Below are positions 17,801-27,700 of a stretch of 64,000 bases of DNA, in pieces. Numbering within the stretch: position 1 is the first letter of the stretch; every line of letters starts with the position of its first letter. The notes under the pieces were generated by a model. That model saw nothing but the letters and a program-made list of their open reading frames with translations. It ran no database searches and was not told where the DNA came from. Made by a program: the position numbers and the translations under genes. Origin of the DNA: JACVRW01 sp963808545 (GTDB lineage: Bacteria; Actinomycetota; Thermoleophilia; Solirubrobacterales; Thermoleophilaceae); the NCBI GenBank assembly GCA_963808545.1, contig CAWEGB010000008.1, forward strand, positions 372,001 through 436,000, given 5' to 3'.

Positions 17801-18154
17801 CTAGAGATCCTCGAGGATGCTCGCGAGCCTGCCCGCGAGACGCCCGCTGTCGACGTCGGCGAGAAGGTACAGGCAGGCGTGGCCCGCAAGCTCCGACGGC
17901 TCGACGTCCTGCCGGTCGGCCTCCTCACCGAGGGCCGCGGCGATCTCCTCGTCCACCTTCACCTCCCGGACCTCCGGCTGCTCGCCGCGCGCGAAGCCGG
18001 GAAAGGCCCACGCGGTGCGCCCGCTGTCGCGCTCCGAGAGGTAGTAGAGCACAGCGGTCCGGACCAGTATCGCTGCCGGTACGCCCTCCAGCTCGGCGCT
18101 CTGCTCGAGGCGCTCCAACGCGAACTCGTTGACGTGCAGCGTCCGGCTTTTCAC
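17801..18154 (-). CDS. Small protein with two ribbon-helix-helix-like repeats (paralogue of 14482-14865)
   Basis: 117 residues from GTG 18154, chosen because GGGGAAG lies 7 nt upstream; a TTG five codons earlier is possible. The internal duplication is plain: ILVRTAVLYYLSERDSGRTAW in the first half and ELAGHACLYLLADVDSGRLAGR in the second. Family members with DSGRxA ends appear common in Thermoleophilia (from memory, not searched). Likely DNA or protein binding; function unknown. Confidence 0.65.
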   Translation of the reverse strand: MKSRTLHVNEFALERLEQSAELEGVPAAILVRTAVLYYLSERDSGRTAWAFPGFARGEQPEVREVKVDEEIAAALGEEADRQDVEPSELAGHACLYLLADVDSGRLAGRLASILEDL

Positions 18155-18241
18155 GTTTCGCTTCCCCAAGTTCGCTTCAGTGCAGCAGAGTTCTCCAAGG
18201 GTGTCTACGCACCGAGTGTCCTGGCGCGTTCAGCGGCCGAG

Positions 18242-18247
18242 TAGCGT
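18242..18247 (+). promoter_or_regulatory. Putative -10 box (TAGCGT), leaderless start
   Basis: TAGCGT lies 9 nt before the GTG of the lipid kinase gene, and there is no Shine-Dalgarno sequence between them. It matches the TAnnnT pattern seen before several other starts in the window. Confidence 0.4.
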
Positions 18248-18256
18248 TCACGCCCA

Positions 18257-19246
18257 GTGCCCGCGGAATCCGTCGTCGAGCGTGCCGAAGAGCTCACCGA
18301 GCGGCTTCTGCCCGACCGCACGCCAAAGCGGCGGATGCTCGTCATCGTCAACCCGTACGCGACCACGGTGTCCGACCGCCTGCGCAACCTGGTGGTGTAC
18401 GCCCTGCAGTCGCGCTACGCGGTCGAGGCCATCGACACGCAGGAGCGCAACCACGCGACCCAGATCTGCCGTGAGGCCGCCAGCGAGGGCTATGACGCGG
18501 TGGTGGCCTTCGGCGGCGACGGCACCGTCAACGAGGCCGCCAACGGCCTGGTGGGGTCCGATACCCCGCTCACCGCGCTGCCCGGCGGCTCGACGAACGT
18601 ATGGGCGCGCACCCTGGGCATCCCCAACGACGTGGTGGACGCGACCGAGCACCTGTTGGCCATGGCCGACGAGTGGATGCCGCGACGGGTGGACCTCGGC
18701 CGGGTGGACGAGCGCCATTTCGTGTTCTCCGCCGGCGTCGGGCTCGACGCGAGCGTGGTCAGGCGCGTGGACGCTCACCCCTACCGCAAGCGCCGGCTCG
18801 GCGCCTGGTACTACGCCTGGTCGGGTGTCGCGATCTTCAACCGCAGCTACCTCGTCAACCCGCCGCGCGTGCGTGTCTCGGCCCAGGGGCGCGAGCTCGA
18901 GGGCGTGACCGTGATCGTCCAGAACTCCGATCCCTTCACCTTCTTTCGCAGGCGCCCCATACGGGTGGTGGAACCGTCGGGCCTGACATCGGGATCGCTG
19001 TCCGCGGCCGTGCTCAAGCAAGCCACGCTGCTCGAGCTGCCGACCCTGATCCCTCGCCTGCTGTCCTCACGCGCCCGCACGGTGATGCGCCACCGCCAGG
19101 TGGAGCCCCTGCCCGAGCTGTCGCTGATGAAGGTGGAGGCCATCGACGAGCGCCCGTTCCCGCTGCAGGTCGACGGCGACTACATCGGCGACTTCGCCGA
19201 GGTGGAGTTCGGCGTGACACCCGGCGGCCTGGTGACGGTCGCCTGA
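18257..19246 (+). CDS. Diacylglycerol kinase-like lipid kinase (YegS/BmrU family)
   Basis: 329 residues. ATP-dependent kinase of a membrane lipid (diacylglycerol, sphingosine-like or other). The catalytic-domain motifs are clear: VIVNPYATTVSD, VVAFGGDGTVNEAANGL and LPGGSTNVWARTLG, followed by the beta-sandwich domain ending PLQVDGDYIGDFAEVEFGV. It is about 30 residues longer at the N-terminus than minimal family members. GTG start with no ribosome site but a TAGCGT box close upstream. It ends convergent with rel, and a strong hairpin separates them. Confidence 0.88.
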   Translation: MPAESVVERAEELTERLLPDRTPKRRMLVIVNPYATTVSDRLRNLVVYALQSRYAVEAIDTQERNHATQICREAASEGYDAVVAFGGDGTVNEAANGLVGSDTPLTALPGGSTNVWARTLGIPNDVVDATEHLLAMADEWMPRRVDLGRVDERHFVFSAGVGLDASVVRRVDAHPYRKRRLGAWYYAWSGVAIFNRSYLVNPPRVRVSAQGRELEGVTVIVQNSDPFTFFRRRPIRVVEPSGLTSGSLSAAVLKQATLLELPTLIPRLLSSRARTVMRHRQVEPLPELSLMKVEAIDERPFPLQVDGDYIGDFAEVEFGVTPGGLVTVA

Positions 19247-19259
19247 CCGGGGGTTAGGT

Positions 19260-19294
19260 GAGATGGGGAGGGCCGGCGGGCCACTCCCCATCTC
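19260..19294. terminator. Bidirectional terminator hairpin
   Basis: A perfect 11-bp stem GAGATGGGGAG / CTCCCCATCTC with further GGCC/GGCC pairing in the loop. It is 14 bases after the lipid kinase stop and lies between convergent genes. The rest of the 169-bp gap (19295-19415) shows nothing recognisable. Confidence 0.7.
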
Positions 19295-19415
19295 GAGCGG
19301 GCACAACGACCGTCCGCGCGCGTAGAGGCGACTACGGAGGGTCGCAAGAGAAACGGCGCATCGCCTCGGCGACTTGCGGGGCGACGCAGGATGAGACCTT
19401 TCTCAGACTTCAGGC

Positions 19416-21836
19416 TCAGCCGGTGGGCGTGACGCGGTAGGCGTCGAAGACCGACTCGATGTTGCGAATTCGCGTGATGCAGGTCTTCAGCGACTGGGTG
19501 TCCCCCACCTCGACCACGAAGCGGTTCTTGACCATGGGGTGCACGACGGTGCAGCGTGCCTCGAGGATGTTGATGCCCGTCTCGGCAAACGTCCGCGAGA
19601 GGTCCTCGAGCAGCCGATGGCGGTCCCAGCCGTCCACCTGCAACTCGACCCGGAACGACGAGGTGGTGTCTCCCTCCCACTCCACGCTCGTGAAGCGTTC
19701 TGGGTTGCGCTTCAGGGCCACCGCGTTGGGGCAGGAGGAATGGTGGATCGTGATGCCCTTGCCGAGGGAGATGTAGCCCACGATGGGATCGCCGGGCACG
19801 GGGCGACAGCACTTGGCCAGGCGCAACATCACGTCGTCCACGCCCTCCACCTTGATGCCGTAGGTGGACGAGGCGGCGGTCTTCTTCGGCGTCTCCCTGC
19901 GCTCCAGGAGCTCGGCCGCGGGCGAGGGCGCCTCCACCGCGGACTCGCCCTCCTTGAGCCGGTGCATCAGCTTGTTGACCACCGTCTTGGACGAGATCTT
20001 GGCCTGACCCAGGGCGATGTAGAAGTCCTCGCCCTTGCGGAAGCCCATCTCGCGGATCACGTCGGCCAGGAGCGGCGAGCCGGCGATCTTCTGCGGCGGC
20101 AGTCCCGCCCGCTTGAGGTTGTCGTGCAGGATCTCGCGCCCGCTGCGCTCGGAGTCCTCGCGGCGCTCGCGCTTGAACCAGGCGCGGATCTTCGACTGGG
20201 CCCGAGTCGTCTTGGCCAGGGCGAGCCAGTCACGCGAGGGGCCGCGCTCCTTCTTCGAGGTCAGCACCTCCACGATGTCGCCCGACTGGAGGGTGTAGTG
20301 CAGCGGCACGATCTTGCCGTTGACCTTGGCCCCCACGCAGCGGTGGCCGACGTCGGTGTGGATCTCGTAGGCGAAGTCGAGCGGCGTGGCGCCGCCGGCC
20401 AGCGACTTGACCTCGCCCTTCGGCGTGAACACGAAGACCTCGTCCTCGAACAGATCCGCCTTGAGCGTCTCGGCGAACTCCTGAGGATCCTGAGTGTCCT
20501 GCTGCCAGTCGAGCAGGTGGCGAAGCCACTCGACCTTCTCCTCCACCGGCTCGGAGCCGTCCTCCTTGTAGATCCAATGGGCGGCCACGCCGAACTCGGC
20601 GGTGCGATGCATCTCCATCGTGCGGATCTGAATCTCGAGCGGGCGTCCCTCCGGTCCGATCACGGTGGTGTGGAGCGCCTGGTACATGTTGAACTTGGGC
20701 ATCGCGACCCAGTCCTTGAACCGGCCGGGTAGTGGCTTCCACAGCGAGTGGATGACGCCGATGGCGCCGTAGCAGTCCTTGACCGAGTCGACGATCACGC
20801 GCATCGCGGTGAGGTCGTAGATCTCGTTGAACTCGCGGCCCTTCTTCGTCATCTTCGAGTAGATCGAGTAGAAGTGCTTGGCGCGGCCGGAGATCTCCGC
20901 CTCGATGCCCACCGCCTCCAGCTCGGAGCGCAGGTATTCCCCGGCCCGGGCCACGTAGTCCTCGCGCTCGTTGCGCTGCTGGGCCACCAGCTGCTTGATC
21001 TCCTTGTACTTGCGCGGGTGCAGGGTCGAGAAGGCGAGGTCCTCGAGCTCCCACTTGATGGCATGGATGCCGAGGCGGTGCGCCAGCGGCGCGAAGATCT
21101 CGAGCGTCTCCTTCGCCTTCTCCTGCTGCTTGGGCTTCGGCATCGCGCCGATCGTGCGCATGTTGTGCAGGCGGTCGGCGAGCTTGATGAGGATGACCCG
21201 GATGTCCTGGGCCATCGCGACCATCATCTTGCGGTAGTTCTCGGCCTGGCGGTCGTCGCGGCTCTGGAAGGTGACGCCCGACAGCTTGGTCACGCCGTCC
21301 ACCAGTTGCGCGACCTCGTCTCCGAAGTCCTCGCGCACCTCGTCGAGCGAGGCGCTCGTGTCCTCCACCGTGTCGTGTAGCAGCGCTGCGCACAGCGTGG
21401 CCGTGTCGAGCCGCATCCCGGCGCAGATCTTGGCCACGCCCACGGGATGGATGATGAAGTCCTCCCCGCTGGCCCGCCGCTGGCTCGCGTGGCGCTCGCA
21501 GGCGAACACGAACGCTCGTTCCACGAGGTTCCGGTCGATCGTCTCCGCTGCCTCGCCGGAGTGCTCCTCGACCACGGCGAACAGGTCGCCGAGCAGCACG
21601 CGCTGGTCGTCGGTGAGGCTCGTGCGCGGTCCGGCCGGCGCCTGTCCGCGGTGCTCGTCGACCGGATGACGGTCGAAATCCGGTGAGCCGTCGCGCGCAC
21701 CGTTGGCCCCGCGCGCGGGGCGCTTGCCCCGGGCCGGCTGCTTCTTTTTCGGCGGCGTGGCCGCGGCAGTGCCGCCGGGGTTGCCGGGCCGGCCGCCCGG
21801 GCCCGTCTTCCCGTTGCCTGGCGGAAGCTTGGCCAT
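19416..21836 (-). CDS. rel: Bifunctional (p)ppGpp synthetase/hydrolase
   Basis: 806 residues. Makes and degrades the stringent-response alarmone. A low-complexity basic N-terminus (about 60 residues) is followed by the HD hydrolase (FIIHPVGVAKI, CAALLHDTVEDTSAS), the synthetase domain (FKDWVAMPKFNMYQALHTTV, PLEIQIRT), TGS (EVFVFTPKGEVKSLAGGATP) and a C-terminal ACT domain. The hydrolase HD pair is present, so both activities are expected. The ATG at 21836 abuts GGAGGTG, so the exact start is uncertain. Last gene of the pdxS-to-rel run. Confidence 0.95.
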   Translation of the reverse strand: MAKLPPGNGKTGPGGRPGNPGGTAAATPPKKKQPARGKRPARGANGARDGSPDFDRHPVDEHRGQAPAGPRTSLTDDQRVLLGDLFAVVEEHSGEAAETIDRNLVERAFVFACERHASQRRASGEDFIIHPVGVAKICAGMRLDTATLCAALLHDTVEDTSASLDEVREDFGDEVAQLVDGVTKLSGVTFQSRDDRQAENYRKMMVAMAQDIRVILIKLADRLHNMRTIGAMPKPKQQEKAKETLEIFAPLAHRLGIHAIKWELEDLAFSTLHPRKYKEIKQLVAQQRNEREDYVARAGEYLRSELEAVGIEAEISGRAKHFYSIYSKMTKKGREFNEIYDLTAMRVIVDSVKDCYGAIGVIHSLWKPLPGRFKDWVAMPKFNMYQALHTTVIGPEGRPLEIQIRTMEMHRTAEFGVAAHWIYKEDGSEPVEEKVEWLRHLLDWQQDTQDPQEFAETLKADLFEDEVFVFTPKGEVKSLAGGATPLDFAYEIHTDVGHRCVGAKVNGKIVPLHYTLQSGDIVEVLTSKKERGPSRDWLALAKTTRAQSKIRAWFKRERREDSERSGREILHDNLKRAGLPPQKIAGSPLLADVIREMGFRKGEDFYIALGQAKISSKTVVNKLMHRLKEGESAVEAPSPAAELLERRETPKKTAASSTYGIKVEGVDDVMLRLAKCCRPVPGDPIVGYISLGKGITIHHSSCPNAVALKRNPERFTSVEWEGDTTSSFRVELQVDGWDRHRLLEDLSRTFAETGINILEARCTVVHPMVKNRFVVEVGDTQSLKTCITRIRNIESVFDAYRVTPTG

Positions 21837-21891
21837 CACCTCCGAGTTTAGAGCGGACCGCCCCTGCCGGCGCAGCGCGCAGGCGCGCTCA

Positions 21892-24373
21892 TCACGACGC
21901 GCGAGCGACGTCCGGCTCGGCGGCGCGCTGCGGATCGCTCGCACCGAGGGCCCGCCTCGCGCCCGCGAGCCGATCTCGGTAGGCCCGGTACGCGGGCGAC
22001 AGCTCGAGGTCGGTGCGCACGCCGTCCAGCACGCGACACGAGCCGGTCTCGGGCGTGAACCTGACCAGCCCGAGCTCGTCGAGCACGCGCAACAGCCGGC
22101 CGCAGCACTCCGCGGTGCGCGGATGGGCGGAGGAGCCCTGAAGCGCGCGCGGCCACCTCCTCGGGAGGCGCGTCTGACGAGAGCGCCCGCAGGGCGCGGT
22201 ACGCGTCGGTGAGGGCCGGCCGCAGGTCCAGCTCCGCCGCCCAGACCTGGAGCGCGAACTCGATCTCGCCCGGACCCCACGCCAGATGGGGACGCGGGCC
22301 CAGCGCAAGCAACCGGTCGCCTCCGGCCGCCGGCGGAGGATCGACCGCCACGAGCTCGTCGAAGCCCGCGACCAGCTCCGGCCGGTGCGCGAGCAGTCCC
22401 CAGGAGACGATGGGCAGCGCGTCGGGCGCGGCGCCCGCCACCAGCTCGGTGAGCGAGCCTCGTCGCCGCTCCACGCTGGCCACGGCCACCACCACACGCT
22501 CACCGCTCGTGAGGAGATCCACGGTCACCCCGGCGAAGCCCTCGCCACGGCGGTCCGCCGGCCGCCTGCGGCTCTCCACCGCGGCGCCGTGCACGGGGGC
22601 CGCGCCGGGGGGCTCGGCCCCGGACGGGTCGGTGCCGAACTCCCTGAGCACCCGCGGCCAGAACGGCTCGTCCTCACCGAGCTCGGTGAGCCGCCCTGGT
22701 CGTGGGCGGCACAGCGCTCGCAGCACGACACGCGGCTCCACGGCGCCGTTCCAGCGGTTCGGCTCCAACCGGATGGCCGCGTCATGGGGATGGCTCGCGG
22801 CCGGAGCGAGCGAGCGCTGAGTCGAGCCGAAGGCCACGCCGCGGGCCCGCGAGGCCCCGGTGACCAGGGTGAAGCGGGAGTGCTGGCGCTCCTCCCCCAT
22901 TCCGCTCACGTTCTCCAGACGGGCGGCGGGCACCAGCAGCGTGGGCTGCGGATTGCCCATGCCGAAGGGCCGGAGCCGCTCGAGCTCCTCCGCGAGCTCG
23001 AGGCCGAGCACGCCGCCGGGCACGACGGCGTCCACTCGCTCGACAGCGATCAGGTCGCTCGGGCTGAGCAGGTTTCCCGCGTGCGCGGCCAGGGCACGGC
23101 GGAAGTCGTCCACCGCGCCGGCCTCGAGCTCGACCCCCGCGGCCATCCGGTGACCGCCGAAACGCCGCAGATGGCTCGCGCAGGCGCCGAGGCCGGCGTG
23201 CAGGTCGTACGCCGAGACGCTGCGCCCGGAGCCGCGGCCGTCGGCCCCCGCCAGCGCCACGACGACGGTCGGCCGGCGCCACTTCTCCACCAGCCGCGAG
23301 GCGACGATTCCGACGACCCCCGGATGCCAGCCGTCTCCCGCCACCACCAGCGCGGCCTGGCTGGCCTGGACCGCACAGGCGGCGTCGGCCTCGAACAGGA
23401 TTCGGGTCTCGGCCTCCTGGCGGTCGCGGTTGAGCAGGTCGAGCTCGCGCGCCACCTCCTCGGCGCGCGCACCGTCGTCGGTGAGCAGCAGCTCCAGGGC
23501 GGCGTCGGCGCGGCCCATCCTGCCGGCGGCGTTGATGCGCGGCCCGAGGCGAAAGCCGCAGCTCTGCTCGGACACGTCCGCGGGCTGGACCGCGGCGACC
23601 TCCATCAGCGCCCGCAGGCCGGGCTTGGCGGTGCGCGACAGCTCCCGCAGGCCCTCGCGGACGATCCGCCGGTTCTCCCCGCGAAGCGGCATCAGATCGC
23701 ACACCGTGGCCAGAGCCGCGAGGTCGAGGTCCTCCTCGGCGCCCGGGCCGCGCAGCGCCTCGGACAGCTTGAGCACCACTCCGGCGGCGCACAGCTCCGC
23801 CGGATAGCCGGGCTCTGGGCCGGGCGCGGGATGCACGACGGCGCAGGACGGGAGCACCTCGCCAGGGCGGTGGTGGTCGGTGACCACCACGTCCAGGCCG
23901 GCCGCCTGCGCAGCGGCAACCTCCTCCAGCGCCGTGATGCCGCAGTCCACCGTGACGAGCAGCGCGGTCCCGCGCTCGGCCAGCCGCTCGACGGCGTCGG
24001 CTGAGAGCCCGTAGCCCTGATCGAAGCGGCTCGGCAGCTCCCACCGCGGATCGGCGCCCAGTGCGCGCAGCGTGCGCACCAGCATCGCAGTGGAGCAGAC
24101 GCCGTCCACGTCGTAGTCGCCGAAGACCGCGATGCGCGATCCGCGCTCGACATGCCCGCGGATCAGCTCAGTGGCCTCGGCCACCCCATGCAGCTCCAGT
24201 GGATCGTGACGCGCCTCGCCCGCCAGGAAGGCACGAGCCTCCTCGACCTCGCGAAAACCCCGCCGCGCCAGCACTGCCCCGGTGACCGGCGACACCCGCA
24301 GGCCGTCGGCCAGCCGCTCGGCCAAAGCCGGGTCGTAGGGCGCGCACGCCCAGCGCGACGGTTGCGACTGCAT
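21892..24373 (-). CDS. recJ: Single-strand DNA exonuclease RecJ, with an apparent frameshift
   Basis: 5'-3' ssDNA exonuclease for recombination and mismatch repair. DHH motifs are intact: VFGDYDVDGVCSTAML, VTVDCGIT, VTDHHRPGE, then DHHA1 with RFGGHRMAAGVE. The C-terminal tail is broken: after PPEEVAARA the frame runs into Arg-rich nonsense, while the next frame continues as LQGSSAHPRTAECCGRLLRV to SPAYRAYRDRLAGARRAL and stops at 21892. The shift maps to a GCGCGCGCG run at 22143-22151 (two bases lost or one gained). Without it, the shifted end would overlap the rel start. The ATG at 24373 is chosen because GGAGG is 9 nt upstream. Confidence 0.88.
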
Positions 24374-24465
24374 CCGAGGCATCCTCCGAGGAGGAGCGGA
24401 CGGAACGGGCGGTTTCGCCCCGGCCGCAGCCGGAGCGCGATGCCAGCGGTTCGCCGCGGAGGCGC

Positions 24466-24765
24466 CTAGTGGGAGCCGGCGCGGGTGAAGCCGTGGTCGA
24501 CGCCGTGCTCGCGGTCGGCCCGGGCGCCCCACCAGTACGAGATGGCCAGCGCGATCAGCGCTCCGGGGACGGCGATCAGCGCCTGAACGATGTCGGTGTC
24601 GTTCTGTCCCGGGATCGTCAGCCCGTTGGCGAGGTAGCCGAAGACGGAGGAGCCCACCACGGCGACCAGGAAGGCACCCACGATTCCGCCCCAGAAGCGG
24701 TCGGGAAGGAACACCGTGAAGTGCCACAGCGCGATGCCCATCATCAACCAGACGACCATGGCCAT
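24466..24765 (-). CDS. Small two- to three-helix membrane protein
   Basis: 99 residues with hydrophobic segments VWLMMGIALWHFTVFL, GGIVGAFLVAVVGSSVFGYL and ALIAVPGALIALAISYW, and a charged C-terminal tail. The middle resembles GlsB/YeaQ-type membrane proteins, but the match is loose and I do not name it. It starts 2 nt after the secDF stop, with GGGAGG 9 nt before the ATG, so it is coexpressed with the translocase subunit. The 92 bases between it and recJ show nothing. Confidence 0.7.
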   Translation of the reverse strand: MAMVVWLMMGIALWHFTVFLPDRFWGGIVGAFLVAVVGSSVFGYLANGLTIPGQNDTDIVQALIAVPGALIALAISYWWGARADREHGVDHGFTRAGSH

Positions 24766-24767
24766 GG

Positions 24768-27700
24768 TCAGCGCCTCCCGTGCTTCTTGCGTGTGCGCTG
24801 CTGGCGCTTGGACTTGGACTTCGGCTTGGACGGGCCTGAGGTGCTGGTCACGCGGGATTCGGCGCGCCCGGCGGGCTCGCTTCCGTCTCCACCGTTGCTG
24901 TCGGTCGGGGCCGCCGGCGCACGTGGCGGCGCCGGGGGCGGCGTGGGCGTCGACGGAGGGGCCGCGGGCGGCGCGGGCGGCGCGGCCGGCGCGGGAGATC
25001 GGGTGTCGGCCGCCGGCGGAGTGTCCGGCGTGGGCGGAGTGCCGGCGGCCGGTGGGGTGCCGGACGACCGGCCTCGGGCTCTCCTGGCCGCGCGTTCCCG
25101 GCGTGACGGGGACGCCTCGCCCGGGTCGGCCACCGCGGCCGTGACGGCACCGGCCGCCGCTCCGGCATCGGCACCGGCGACCGCCGGAGCGGGATCGCCG
25201 ATCACGCCGCTGGCGAAGGCCGGCACGTGGCCGTCGTTCTCCTGAAGGATCAGACGCCGGCGGCGCATGTAGGTCTGCTCGCGCTCCTTCCACTCCACCA
25301 GCACCGGGGTGGCGATGAAGATGGACGAGTACGCGCCCGAGGCCACGCCCACGAGCAGGGCGAAGGCGAAGTCCTTGAGCGTCTCACCGCCGAAGACCAG
25401 CAGCGATCCGACGGGCATGAGCACCACGAAGCTGGTGGCCAGCGATCGCGTGAACACCTCGGACATCGAGCGGTTGGCGATCTGCGAATAGGTCGCGCGC
25501 GGCATGCGCGGCACGTTCTCGCGTATTCGGTCGAACACGATGACCGTGTCGTACAGCGAGTAACCCATGATGGTCAGCAACGCCGCGACCGTCGCCGTCG
25601 TCACCTCCCGGTCGAACAGCGCGTAGACGCCGGCGGTGATGAGCAGGTCGTGCGCAAGCGCGATCAGCACCGGCACGGCGAACTTGAACTCGAAGCGGAA
25701 GCCGATGTAGAGGGCGATAAGCAACAGCGAGGCGATCACCGCGAGCACGGCGGTGCGGGCGATCTGCTCGCCGAACGTCGGGCCCACCGAGGTGACCGAG
25801 AAGTCCGTCCCCGACACCCCGAAGTCTGCGTCCAGAGCCTGCTCCACGCGGTCCACCTGCCCCGGATCGAGCTGGGGCACCGAGAGCTGGACCACGTTGT
25901 CGCCCAGCTCGGGGTCGTCGACCTCCTGGATCTTGGCGTCGCCGTAACCGAGCGGATCGAGAGTCTCGCGGACCTGGTCCACGCTGGCGGACTGCTCGAG
26001 CGGGGTGGTGATCCTGGTTCCCGACTCGAAGTCGATGCCGAAGTTGACCCCGAGGGTGGCGATGGCGATCGCCCCCACCAGCAGGATCACGCCCGAGAAG
26101 GAGAAGAACCAGCGCGAGTTCCCCATGAAGTCGAACTTCCAGCCAGACCTCTGCTTGTTCGGGTTGACCCCCAGGGCGCTGGGCCGCCGCAGCAGCTTGG
26201 TGCGTGCCAGCGTCCCGAGGATGGCCGAGGTGGCCAGCACCGCGGTGAAGAGCGAGACCAGGGTGCCGACGCCAAGGGTGAAGGCGAAGCCCTTGACCCC
26301 CGCCGTGGCCAGGGTGAAGAGGATGAAGGCCACGCCGATGGTCACGACGTTGGCGTCGATGATCGTCTTGAGGGCCTTGGAGTAGCCGGCGGAGATCGCG
26401 CTCGGAACCGAGCGCCCGGTTCGGACCTCCTCCTTTATTCGCTCGTACATGACGATGTTGGCGTCGGCCGCCACCGCCAGGGTGAGCACCATGCCCGCGA
26501 TGCCCGGGAGCGTGAGCGTGATCGGGATCAGCTTGACCAGCGCGAACAGGAACACCGCGTAGATCAGCAGCGCGGTCGTGGCCACCAGGCCGAGCACCCG
26601 GTAGAAGATCAGCAGGAACAGAATGGTCAGCGCGAGGCCGGCGGCGCCGGCGAGCAGGCCCTGATCGAGCGCCTGCTGACCGAGTGTGGCCGAGACCTGC
26701 GTCTGGGAGATCAGCTTGAGCTCGATCGGCAGCGCGCCGATGCGCAGGCTCTCGGCGAGATCCTGAGTCTCCTCGATCGTGCCGATGCCCTCGATCTGGG
26801 CGCCCGTCCGGCCGTCGATGCCCTCGGGCAGGTCGACCGGGTCGATGCTGGCCAGCGAGACGATCCGGTTGTCGAGCGTGATGGCGAAGCGCCGGAACTG
26901 GCTCTCGTCCTCACCCGGCTGGGCGATCCGGCCGATGCGGTCGATCGCCGGCTGCTGGGCGATCCGCTTGGTCACGTCGGCGAAGCGCCTGCGCCCCTCG
27001 TCGGTGAACTCGAAGGCCACCGTGGGGGCGTTCGTGTTGGGATCGAACTGCTGCTCGGGGTTCTTGATGTCCTTGCCGGAGAGCGCCGAGTCGTCCTCGA
27101 TCACGAAGAAGCGCTTGATCTGCGGCGGCTGGTTCTCCACCCGCTCGCCCTCGACGACCAGCACGCCCTCGGGCACCCGGAAGACGGTGGAGCCGGCGGG
27201 CGGGCCGCCCGAGCCGAGCTCCTCCAGCTCGTCCTGGCATTCGGTGCCCTCGGCGAACTCCGGTGCGGGGCCGCCGCCCGGGTCGAAGTCCGACAGCAGC
27301 TCCCGGCACGTCGCCGAGGGTTCGTAGTCGGCCGTGCGCACGGGTTCCCCGTCCGGGCCGATCGGCAGCCGGTCAGGGCCGAACAGGTAGTACTGGTCGC
27401 CGGTGCTGTTGTTCTCCTTGTCTGCCTGCGCGGGCGAGAGATCGGACTCGGGCGGCACGTCCTCGCGCTCCGCGCTGCCCTCCTGGGTGGAGGCGAACTC
27501 CACCGCGTCGTAGAGAGACTTCGTCCCGGCGAAGGGGTTGTCGGGCCCGCGGTCGCCCAGGACGTTGGGCTCCCAGTCGTAGAACTGCAGCTGGGCGGTG
27601 GTGCCCACCTGGTCGATGGCCCGTTGCGCGTTCTGGACGTCGGGCAGGCCGATGGAGATCTGATCGCGGCCCGAGCGCTGGATCTCGGGCTCGGACACGC

